Source of the DNA: Alphaproteobacteria bacterium
GTDB lineage: Bacteria; Pseudomonadota; Alphaproteobacteria; Sphingomonadales; Sphingomonadaceae
Reading direction: 5' to 3'
Length of the DNA stretch: 5,229 nucleotides
Assembly: GCA_028293005.1 (NCBI GenBank)
Contig: JAQGLH010000169.1
Span: 1-5,229, forward strand
Shown: one piece after another, positions 1 through 5,229 of the stretch
Position numbering within the stretch: position 1 is the stretch's first letter
How the letters are laid out: the number at the start of each line of letters is the position of its first letter
Notes under the pieces: model-generated
Seen by the model: the letters and a program-made list of their open reading frames with translations, nothing else
Database searches by the model: none
Told to the model about the DNA's origin: nothing
Made by a program: the position numbers and the translations under genes

Positions 1-781
1 CGAATCCCTGCACGGTGAAGCGGGTGAGCAGCGCCATCGCCGCGACCTTCGGGGCGGCAGCGAAGAAAGCCGTCACGGGCGTCGGCGCGCCTTCGTAGAC
101 GTCCGGCGTCCACATGTGGAACGGCACGGCGCTGACCTTGAACGCGATGCCGGCGAGCACGAACACGATGCCGAACAGCTCGCCGGTCGAGATGCCGCCG
201 CGTGCCAGACCCGCCGCGACGTCGGCGAACACCGTCGAGCCGGTGAAGCCGTAGAGCAGCGAGACACCGTAGAGCAGGATTCCCGAGGCGAGCGCACCGA
301 GCACGAAATATTTGAGCCCGGCTTCGGCGGAGCGCTCGTCCTGGCGCTGGAACGAGGCGAGCACATAGGCGGCGAGGCTCTGCAGCTCGAGCCCGATGTA
401 GAGCGTGAGCAGGTCGCCCGCCGAGACCATCATGCCCATGCCGACCGCGGAGAGCAGGATCAGCACCGGATATTCGGTCTTGTAGCCGCCGTCGCGCGCG
501 AACCAATTGCTCGCGGCGACCAAAGCCACCGCCGCGGCGAGATAGACGAGGATCTTCGAGAAAGCGGCGAAGCTGTCGGCGATGAACAGTCCATCGAAGG
601 CGATCCCCCCGCCATCGAACACGCCCGGGGTAACCAGCGCGGCGGCGAGGAACGCGAGCACCGCCAGCCAGGTCGAGAGCTTCGCCGCGCGGTCGCCCGC
701 ATAGGCCGCGACCATCATCAGCGCGAGCGCCGCGATCGAGAGGATGATCTCGGGCAAGGTCAGGATCAGCGACGTGCCCAT
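1..781 (-). CDS. nuoN: NADH-quinone oxidoreductase subunit N, 5' part (3' end beyond window)
   Basis: NuoN (ND2 homologue) is the antiporter-like proton-pumping subunit closest to the quinone module, next to NuoK. Translating the minus strand from the ATG at 781-779 gives 260 uninterrupted codons, about the first half of a protein usually 475-490 residues long. It begins [20 protein letters not shown]. Family markers: Glu132 in LYIGLELQSLAAYVLA (TM5), Lys157 in SAEAGLKYFVLGALASG (TM6), Lys215 in GIAFKVSAVPFHMWTPDVYE (TM7) with His222, GAPTPVTAFFAAAPKVAA containing Lys245 (TM8). These correspond to E. coli Glu133, Lys158, Lys217, His224 and Lys247. The start is set by the family N-terminus and by the TGATG junction with nuoM; no ribosome binding site is seen. 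The frame stays open to the window edge with no stop or shift. The second half, including the TM12 lysine, cannot be examined. Confidence 0.98.
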   Translation of the reverse strand, partial: MGTSLILTLPEIILSIAALALMMVAAYAGDRAAKLSTWLAVLAFLAAALVTPGVFDGGGIAFDGLFIADSFAAFSKILVYLAAAVALVAASNWFARDGGYKTEYPVLILLSAVGMGMMVSAGDLLTLYIGLELQSLAAYVLASFQRQDERSAEAGLKYFVLGALASGILLYGVSLLYGFTGSTVFADVAAGLARGGISTGELFGIVFVLAGIAFKVSAVPFHMWTPDVYEGAPTPVTAFFAAAPKVAAMALLTRFTVQGF

Positions 782-783
782 CA
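779..783 (-). promoter_or_regulatory. TGATG stop/start overlap of nuoM and nuoN
   Basis: The minus strand reads TGATG: the nuoM stop TGA and the nuoN start ATG share one base. The sequence before it (GCGGGCGCGCATTG) has no convincing Shine-Dalgarno motif. nuoN is therefore probably translated by reinitiation after nuoM. The overlap is observed; the mechanism is inferred. Confidence 0.8.
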
Positions 784-2385
784 ATGCGCGCCCGCACCGG
801 CCGCAGGCGCGGCATAGGCCCCTGGGGTAGCATGGGCGTCATGCGCCGGTGCCGAATGTCCGGCGCCAAGTGCCGCTGGGGCCGGCCGCGGCGGCGCTTT
901 GGCGAGCTGCGCGTCACCGGCGGGCTTGGCGCGATCGATCCGCTGGAGCAGCACGCCGACATCCTTGCGCATCGGCGCCATGAAGCTTTCGGGATAGACG
1001 CCCATCCACAGGACGACGGCAGCGATCGACGCAAGCATCGCATATTCCCGCTTGTTGAGGTCGGGCATCGCCGCGACATCCTCCTTGACCAATTTACCGT
1101 AAGCGACCCGCCAATAGAGGTAGAGCATATAGGCCGCCCCGAGAATGATGCCGGTCGTCGCGACCAGCGCCACCAGGCTGCTCGCTTGGTAGGCGCCGAC
1201 GAGGCTCAGGAATTCGCCGACGAAGCCGCTCGTCCCGGGCAGGCCGACCGAGGCCATGGTGAACAAAAGGAACAAAGCCGCATAAACGGGCATGTTGGTG
1301 GCGAGGCCGCCGTAGCGGTCGATCTCGCGGGTGTGGAGCCGATCATAGATCACTCCTACGCAGAGGAAGAGCGCGCCCGAGACGAGGCCATGGCTGAGCA
1401 TCACGAGCAGCGCGCCTTCGAGACCCTGGCGGTTGAACGCGAACAGGCCGATGGTCACGAACGCCATATGCGCGACCGACGAATAAGCGATCAGCTTCTT
1501 CATGTCGCGCTGCACCAGCGCGACGAGCGAGGTGTAGACCACCGCGACCATCGAGAGGCCCATCACCAGCCAGAACAATTGCGCCGACGCTTCCGGGAAC
1601 ATCGGCAGCGAGAAGCGGATGAAGCCGTACCCGCCCATCTTGAGAAGCACGCCGGCGAGGATCACCGATCCGGCGGTCGGCGCCTGGACGTGCGCGTCGG
1701 GCAGCCAGGTGTGGACCGGCCACATCGGCATCTTGACCGCGAAGCTGGCGAAGAAAGCAAGCCAGAGCCAGGTCTGCGCCTCGGCCGGGAAATCGGTGAC
1801 GAGCAGCTGCGGGATGTAGGTCGTGCCGGCGAAATTCACCATCCACAGCATGGCGACCAGCATCAGCACCGATCCGAGCAAGGGGTAGAGGAAGAATTTG
1901 TAGCTCGCGTAGATGCGCTGGGCGCCGCCCCAGATGCCGATGATCAGATACATCGGGATCAATCCGGCCTCGAAGAACAGATAGAAGAGGTAGATGTCCT
2001 GGGCGACGAACACGCCGATCATCAGCGTTTCCATGAGCAGGAATGCGGCCATATATTCGGGCACGCGCTGCTCGATCGACTCCCAGCTCGCGGCGATGCA
2101 GATCGGCATCAGGAACAAAGTCAGCATGATCAGCATCAAAGCGATGCCGTCGATGCCCAGCGCCCAGGCGAACACGCCGAAGATGTCGAGATGCTCGACG
2201 AACTGCCATTGCGCGCCGCCGATATCGTAATTCGCCCACAGCAAGACGCCGAGCGCGAGATCGAGCAAGGTCGCGGCAAGCGCGATCCAGCGCGCCGACG
2301 AAGCGCTCACGAACAGGCACAGGATGCCCGCGAACAGCGGGACAGCCAGCAGTAGCGAAAGAATCGGGAAGCCGAGTGCGTTCAT
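781..2385 (-). CDS. nuoM: NADH-quinone oxidoreductase subunit M
   Basis: NuoM (ND4 homologue) is the middle antiporter-like proton-pumping subunit of complex I. The product has 534 residues, slightly more than the roughly 500 usual for the family. Conserved features in order: Glu139 in [16 protein letters not shown] (TM5), Lys218 in [18 protein letters not shown] (TM7), [21 protein letters not shown] with Lys249 (TM8), [15 protein letters not shown] (293-307), and Glu391 in [13 protein letters not shown] (TM12). These match E. coli Glu144, Lys234, Lys265 and Glu407. The start [17 protein letters not shown] is supported by the ATGA overlap with nuoL and by the immediate first helix. The last 48 residues or so (from about 487) form a low-complexity Ala/Pro/Gly/His tail beyond the final helix, ending in GAGAH, which accounts for the extra length. 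The TGA stop shares one base with the nuoN ATG. Everything needed for function is present. Confidence 0.99.
   Translation of the reverse strand: MNALGFPILSLLLAVPLFAGILCLFVSASSARWIALAATLLDLALGVLLWANYDIGGAQWQFVEHLDIFGVFAWALGIDGIALMLIMLTLFLMPICIAASWESIEQRVPEYMAAFLLMETLMIGVFVAQDIYLFYLFFEAGLIPMYLIIGIWGGAQRIYASYKFFLYPLLGSVLMLVAMLWMVNFAGTTYIPQLLVTDFPAEAQTWLWLAFFASFAVKMPMWPVHTWLPDAHVQAPTAGSVILAGVLLKMGGYGFIRFSLPMFPEASAQLFWLVMGLSMVAVVYTSLVALVQRDMKKLIAYSSVAHMAFVTIGLFAFNRQGLEGALLVMLSHGLVSGALFLCVGVIYDRLHTREIDRYGGLATNMPVYAALFLLFTMASVGLPGTSGFVGEFLSLVGAYQASSLVALVATTGIILGAAYMLYLYWRVAYGKLVKEDVAAMPDLNKREYAMLASIAAVVLWMGVYPESFMAPMRKDVGVLLQRIDRAKPAGDAQLAKAPPRPAPAALGAGHSAPAHDAHATPGAYAAPAAGAGAH
784..927 (-). other. 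Low-complexity Ala/Pro/His C-terminal tail of NuoM
   Basis: This stretch encodes NuoM residues 487-534, which lie after the last predicted helix and the conserved [11 protein letters not shown] segment (462-472). The composition is almost only Ala, Pro, Gly and His with a few charged residues. The reading frame is confirmed by its exact TGATG junction with nuoN, so it is unlikely to be a frameshift artefact. No motif is recognised; it is probably disordered and exposed to solvent. Confidence 0.7.
2382..2385 (-). promoter_or_regulatory. ATGA stop/start overlap of nuoL and nuoM
   Basis: The minus strand reads ATGA here: ATG starts nuoM and TGA ends nuoL. The 20 bases upstream of the nuoM ATG (nuoL codons for WAMAAQ) contain no purine-rich GGAG-like site. 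This is the classical arrangement for termination-reinitiation, so nuoM translation probably depends on ribosomes that finish nuoL. The overlap is seen directly; the coupling is inferred. Confidence 0.8.
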
Positions 2386-4460
2386 TGCGCTGCCATCGCC
2401 CAGGTCGCCGCGGCGGCCAGCCCGAGCAGCATCACCAGCGCATAAGTGTAGACATAACCCGACTGCAGCCGCGCGGTCAGCGTGTTGCCGCCGACGACCA
2501 ACGCCGCAGCGCCGTTGGGGCCGAAGCGGTCGATCGTGCCTTCGTCACCCTGCTTCCACAAGAAGCGGCCGACCCACATTGCGGGGCGGACGAACAGCAC
2601 GTTGTAGAGCTCGTCGAAATACCATTTGTTGAGCAGGAACAGATAGAGCGGCCCGAACTGCGCGACGAAGCGCTCGGGCAAGGTCGTGTTGCGGATATAG
2701 GCTGCGAACGCGATCAGGAAGCCGATGATCATCACCGTTCCGGGCAGCAATTTCACCGCCAACGGCGTCTGGTGAAGCGCGTGCATCAGATGCTCGTCGA
2801 ACGCGATGCTCGCTCCCCAGAAATGCACCCCTCCCTCGGGATCGAGGAACGCGGCGTGGAATACCATGCCCGAGAACAGCGCACCGATCGCAAGCAGGCC
2901 GAGCGGAAGCAGCATCGTCCAGGCGCTCTCGTGCGGATGATAGCCGCCGGTGCCGGTCGGGATCTCGGCCGCGGATGCCTCGTGCGGACGCGTGTCGTGA
3001 CCACTGTCTTCGGCCGCGGGATCGTCGTGGGCGCCGTGCGAGTCATGCAGCGCGTGCTGGATATGCTCGGAAGCGGCCCAGCGCGGCTTTCCGAAGAAGG
3101 TGAGGAACACCAGCCGCCAGCTGTAGAAGCTGGTCAGCAGCGCCGCGATGATCGTGACCGCGAATGCAAAGCCGCCGACGCCGGTCGTGCTCTGATAGGC
3201 CGATTCGATGATCGCGTCCTTCGAGTAGAAGCCGGCGAAGCCGAAGCCGGGGAAGCTGCCGACCTGGATGATGCCGACACCGGTGATGGCTACCGTCCCC
3301 GCGAGCATCGCCCAGAAGGTCAACGGTATCTGTTTGCGCAGGCCGCCGTAGAACCGCATGTCCTGCTCGTGGTGCATCGCGTGGATCACGCTGCCCGCGC
3401 CGAGGAACAGCAGCGCCTTGAAGAAGGCGTGCGTGAAAAGGTGGAACATCGCCGCGCCATAGGCGCCAACGCCGGCGGCGACGAACATGTAGCCGAGCTG
3501 CGAGCAGGTCGAATAAGCGATCACCCGCTTGATGTCGTTCTGGACGGTGCCGACCGTGGCGGCGAACAGGGCTGTCGCCGCGCCGATGAAGGTGACGAAC
3601 GCAAGCGCGGTGTGGCTGGTCTCGAACATCGGCGACAGGCGGCAGACCATGAACACGCCGGCGGTCACCATCGTCGCGGCATGGATCAGCGCGGAGACCG
3701 GGGTCGGGCCTTCCATCGCGTCGGGCAGCCAAGTGTGGAGACCGAGCTGCGCGGACTTGCCCATCGCGCCGACGAACAGCAGCAGACACAGCGTCGTCAT
3801 CACGTCGACGCGGTGACCGAGGAAGCCGAACGTCGCGCCCGCCATGTCGGGAGCAGCGGCGAGCACCGCCGGGATCGAGACGGTGCCGAACACCAGGAAT
3901 GTCCCGAAGATACCGAGCGAGAAGCCGAAATCGCCGACGCGGTTGACCACGAACGCCTTCAATGCGGCGGCGTTGGCAGAAGGCTTTTCGTACCAGAAGC
4001 CGATCAGCAGATAGGAGGCGAGCCCGACGCCTTCCCAGCCGAAGAACATCTGGACGAGATCGTCGGCGGTCACCAGCATCAGCATCGCGAAGGTGAACAA
4101 GGAGAGATAGGCGAAGAAGCGCGGCTGCGACGGATCCTCCGCCATATAGCCCCAGCTATAGAGATGGACGAGACTCGACACGGTCGTCACCACGACCAGC
4201 ATCACCGCGGTCAGCGCGTCGACGCGCAGCGACCAATTGACCGCCAGATCGCCTGAGTGAATCCAGTCGAGCACCTTGTGTACCCCGGCGGTCTCGTGGC
4301 CGGTGAGGAAGCCGATGAAGATCGGCCAGCTCAGGAGGCAGGAGACGAACAGGGCACCGGTCGTGACCAGCTTCGCGCCGGTGTTGCCGAGCTTGCGGTT
4401 GCCAAGGCCGGCGACCGCCGCCGCGATCAGCGGCAGAAAGACGATGAGCTGGACGGTCAT
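2382..4460 (-). CDS. nuoL: NADH-quinone oxidoreductase subunit L
   Basis: NuoL (ND5 homologue) is the most distal antiporter-like proton-pumping subunit of complex I; its long C-terminal lateral helix lies along the membrane arm. The product has 692 residues, against about 613 in E. coli. Family residues seen: Glu143 in [18 protein letters not shown] (TM5), Asp177 in NRVGD, Lys235 in [20 protein letters not shown] (TM7), His260 in [10 protein letters not shown], His344 and Lys348 in [15 protein letters not shown], and Lys414-Asp415 in GFYSKDAI (TM12). The extra length comes from a hydrophilic His/Asp-rich insertion at about 464-511, a few additional Gly-Phe residues before the SKD motif, and a long C-terminal part with the alphaproteobacterial/mitochondrial motif NKWYFDELY (611-619) plus a last helix at about 669-690. 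The start [14 protein letters not shown] matches the family and lies one base after nuoK. The TGA stop overlaps the nuoM ATG. All core proton-path residues are intact. Confidence 0.99.
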   Translation of the reverse strand: MTVQLIVFLPLIAAAVAGLGNRKLGNTGAKLVTTGALFVSCLLSWPIFIGFLTGHETAGVHKVLDWIHSGDLAVNWSLRVDALTAVMLVVVTTVSSLVHLYSWGYMAEDPSQPRFFAYLSLFTFAMLMLVTADDLVQMFFGWEGVGLASYLLIGFWYEKPSANAAALKAFVVNRVGDFGFSLGIFGTFLVFGTVSIPAVLAAAPDMAGATFGFLGHRVDVMTTLCLLLFVGAMGKSAQLGLHTWLPDAMEGPTPVSALIHAATMVTAGVFMVCRLSPMFETSHTALAFVTFIGAATALFAATVGTVQNDIKRVIAYSTCSQLGYMFVAAGVGAYGAAMFHLFTHAFFKALLFLGAGSVIHAMHHEQDMRFYGGLRKQIPLTFWAMLAGTVAITGVGIIQVGSFPGFGFAGFYSKDAIIESAYQSTTGVGGFAFAVTIIAALLTSFYSWRLVFLTFFGKPRWAASEHIQHALHDSHGAHDDPAAEDSGHDTRPHEASAAEIPTGTGGYHPHESAWTMLLPLGLLAIGALFSGMVFHAAFLDPEGGVHFWGASIAFDEHLMHALHQTPLAVKLLPGTVMIIGFLIAFAAYIRNTTLPERFVAQFGPLYLFLLNKWYFDELYNVLFVRPAMWVGRFLWKQGDEGTIDRFGPNGAAALVVGGNTLTARLQSGYVYTYALVMLLGLAAAATWAMAAQ
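2928..3071 (-). other. His/Asp-rich hydrophilic insertion in NuoL
   Basis: This stretch encodes NuoL residues 464-511, between the helix ending [15 protein letters not shown] and the next helix starting near [10 protein letters not shown]. It holds nine histidines, several Asp/Glu and no hydrophobic run, so it should be a solvent-exposed loop. Its first part has His at 466, 469, 472, 475 and 478, an exact spacing of three. Loops of variable length at this site are, as I recall, common in alphaproteobacterial NuoL; a metal-binding role is only speculation. Confidence 0.75.
3228..3257. repeat. Short imperfect GAAGCC direct repeats inside nuoL
   Basis: On the plus strand GAAGCC occurs at 3228, 3237 and 3243, with a variant GAAGCT at 3252 (spacings 9, 6, 9). 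On the coding strand these give repeated Gly-Phe codon pairs (GGC TTC) at NuoL residues 405-411, just before the conserved SKD motif. The unit keeps the reading frame. It may be a local duplication rather than a functional element. Confidence 0.5.
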
Positions 4461-4461
4461 C

Positions 4462-4767
4462 TCAACCCTTCATCTGATGGATGTCGTCGACCGCGATCGT
4501 GCCGCGGGCGCGGAAATAGATGACCAGGATGGCGAGGCCGATCGCGGCTTCGCCCGCCGCGACGGTGAGCACGAACATCGCGAACACCTGTCCGACCATG
4601 TCGCCGAGGAAAGCCGAGAAAGCGACCAGGTTGATGTTGACCGCGAGCAGGATCAGCTCGATCGCCATCAGGATGACGATGACGTTCTTCCGATTGAGGA
4701 AGATGCCGAACACACCAAGCACGAACAGCATCGCCCCGACCGCGAGATAATGGCCCAATCCAATCAT
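4462..4767 (-). CDS. nuoK: NADH-quinone oxidoreductase subunit K
   Basis: NuoK is the small three-helix membrane subunit of complex I (ND4L homologue), packed between NuoJ and NuoN and part of the central charged axis that carries the coupling signal and protons. The product starts [10 protein letters not shown] and has 101 residues, the normal family length. Helices lie at about 4-23, 29-50 and 60-85. The two essential membrane glutamates are present: Glu37 in [10 protein letters not shown] and Glu73 in [11 protein letters not shown], corresponding to E. coli Glu36 and Glu72. The short cytoplasmic loop NRKN (25-28) carries the conserved basic residues, and NINLVAF is retained after the first Glu. 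The start is chosen from a good ribosome binding site six bases upstream and the exact family N-terminus. Only one base separates its TGA from the nuoL ATG, so nuoK and nuoL are surely one transcript and their translation is probably coupled. No anomalies seen. Confidence 0.98.
   Translation of the reverse strand: MIGLGHYLAVGAMLFVLGVFGIFLNRKNVIVILMAIELILLAVNINLVAFSAFLGDMVGQVFAMFVLTVAAGEAAIGLAILVIYFRARGTIAVDDIHQMKG
4466..4471 (-). promoter_or_regulatory. Shine-Dalgarno sequence of nuoL, inside the nuoK end
   Basis: The minus strand reads GAAGGG five bases before the nuoL ATG (4460-4458). It is embedded in the last nuoK codons (Met-Lys-Gly-stop), so ribosomes finishing nuoK cover the site. The match to the anti-Shine-Dalgarno consensus is moderate and the spacing is a little short but acceptable. 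Confidence 0.6.
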
Positions 4768-4773
4768 GAGAGG

Positions 4774-4780
4774 CCTCCGG
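4774..4780 (-). promoter_or_regulatory. Shine-Dalgarno sequence of nuoK
   Basis: Read on the minus strand the nuoJ-nuoK spacer contains CCGGAGG, six bases before the ATG at 4767-4765. This is the strongest ribosome binding site in the window and it decides the nuoK start: the longer open frame beginning at 4863 would place the start inside nuoJ and add 32 residues with no family resemblance. Confidence 0.85.
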
Positions 4781-5229
4781 TCACAGCTCCACCCCCTGCC
4801 CGACCGGCACGTCGACGTTGCGCACCGCATCCTCGGGCCGGCGCCGGATCTGCTCGGAAACATTTTGCGGGCGGGTGCCGCGGCGGCGGCGGTGCGTGAG
4901 CACGATCGCGCCGATCATCGCGACGAGCAGGACGAGGCCCGCCCCTTCGAAGATGAACAGATAACGGGTGTAGAGCACCGTCCCCAAGGCCTGAATGTTC
5001 GGCACCGCCTGATCGACCGGTGCCGCCCTGACCCCGGCTGCGATGGTGCCGGCGTTCCACGCCGCCACCGCGAAGATGATCTCGGCGAGCAGGACGAGCG
5101 CGAGCACCGCGCCGAACGGCCAGTAGCGGGCGACGCCGGCGCGAAGCTCTGAGTAATCGACGTCGAGCATCATCACCACGAACAGGAACAGCACCGCGAC
5201 GGCGCCGACGTAGACGATCACGAGCAGCA
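4781..5229 (-). CDS. nuoJ: NADH-quinone oxidoreductase subunit J, 3' part (5' end beyond window)
   Basis: NuoJ is a membrane subunit of complex I (ND6 homologue) that sits between the quinone module and the antiporter-like subunits and takes part in coupling quinone reduction to proton pumping. The last 148 codons are visible, of roughly 200 usual for the family. They open inside the conserved third membrane helix: the run [20 protein letters not shown] covers fragment residues 1-20. Its Tyr (fragment residue 6) matches the pi-bulge helix that moves during turnover in known structures. Two further helices follow at about 36-56 and 91-110; the segment just before the last one reads [13 protein letters not shown] basic soluble tail (THRRRRG, then GQGVEL at the end) is typical of alphaproteobacterial NuoJ. 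The stop codon is TGA at 4783-4781. A GTG at 5221-5219 is an internal Val, not the start, since the helix already runs upstream of it. nuoK follows after 13 nt, implying co-transcription. Identity is secure; the N-terminus cannot be judged. Confidence 0.97.
   Translation of the reverse strand, partial: LLVIVYVGAVAVLFLFVVMMLDVDYSELRAGVARYWPFGAVLALVLLAEIIFAVAAWNAGTIAAGVRAAPVDQAVPNIQALGTVLYTRYLFIFEGAGLVLLVAMIGAIVLTHRRRRGTRPQNVSEQIRRRPEDAVRNVDVPVGQGVEL

Noticed and set aside
116..817. 233-codon plus-strand open frame opposite nuoN and the end of nuoM
   Set aside because: Antisense in register with nuoN; the product is a string of Glu, Arg, His, Asp and Gln, typical of the complement of membrane-protein codons.
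1343..2320. Minus-strand 325-codon open frame in another frame of nuoM
   Set aside because: A shifted-frame shadow with an Arg-rich product, fully contained in the intact nuoM frame and without any recognisable domain.
784..2355. 523-codon plus-strand open frame opposite nuoM
   Set aside because: Same situation: exact antisense register to nuoM, charged low-complexity product, no family resemblance.
3043..3789. Minus-strand 248-codon open frame in another frame of nuoL
   Set aside because: An Arg/Ala-rich shifted-frame shadow of nuoL. The nuoL frame is intact across the whole region with all its motifs, so this is no frameshift or nested gene.
2376..4256. 626-codon plus-strand open frame opposite nuoL
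   Set aside because: It is codon-for-codon antisense to nuoL. The product is Arg/Glu/His/Asp/Gln-rich with no hydrophobic core or known motif, and no stop arises because nuoL lacks TTA, CTA and TCA codons there. nuoL on the other strand is unmistakable.
4768..4863. Upstream in-frame extension of nuoK giving 133 residues
   Set aside because: It would start inside nuoJ, and the added 32 residues resemble no NuoK. The ATG at 4767 has a strong ribosome binding site and gives the exact family N-terminus and length.
5219..5221. GTG as a possible start of nuoJ
   Set aside because: It lies within the conserved third helix, and the reading frame continues upstream with Leu-Leu to the window edge as expected for this helix. 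It is an internal Val codon of a gene cut by the window.
1..5229. CRISPR arrays, insertion sequences, tRNA genes, phage or defence genes, terminators or promoters
   Set aside because: The window is occupied by five housekeeping genes with gaps of at most 13 bases. I saw no inverted terminal repeats, spaced identical repeats, tRNA-like structures or hairpin plus T-run terminators.

Overview
The window is an ordinary, well-preserved segment of a bacterial respiratory complex I (NADH:quinone oxidoreductase, NDH-1) operon, read entirely from the minus strand. In transcription order (high to low coordinates) it holds the 3' part of nuoJ, then complete nuoK, nuoL and nuoM, and the 5' part of nuoN. 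Both ends of the window cut through genes. All five reading frames are open, carry the family motifs and show no frameshift or internal stop.

The organism is most likely a GC-rich alphaproteobacterium, and Sphingomonadales is my best guess. Reasons: the DNA is strongly GC-rich; the gene order is the contiguous J-K-L-M-N order of alphaproteobacterial nuo operons; NuoL has the long alphaproteobacterial/mitochondrial-type C-terminus (NKWYFDELY motif) and a hydrophilic insertion; and NuoJ ends in a basic tail closing with GQGVEL. The lineage is inferred from remembered family features, not from a search.

Layout: nuoJ fragment 4781-5229; 13-nt spacer with a strong Shine-Dalgarno sequence; nuoK 4462-4767; 1-nt spacer; nuoL 2382-4460; 4-nt ATGA overlap; nuoM 781-2385; 1-nt TGATG overlap; nuoN 1-781 (incomplete). 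No stretch between genes is longer than 13 nt, so there is no room for a promoter, terminator or RNA gene between them, and I see none. Translation of nuoM and nuoN is probably coupled to the upstream gene, because neither has a recognisable ribosome binding site.

The five products form most of the membrane arm of complex I. NuoL, NuoM and NuoN are the three antiporter-like proton-pumping subunits; NuoJ and NuoK link them to the quinone-reducing module. The key charged residues (the TM5 Glu, TM7 Lys and TM8 Lys/His in the antiporter-like subunits, and the two NuoK glutamates) are all present where the sequence can be read, so a working proton pump is expected.

I do not see an undescribed system here. 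The items worth a second look are small: a His-x2-His ladder in a NuoL insertion, a small NuoL insertion that looks like a local GAAGCC repeat expansion, a low-complexity Ala/Pro/His tail on NuoM, and very long antisense open frames explained by codon avoidance.
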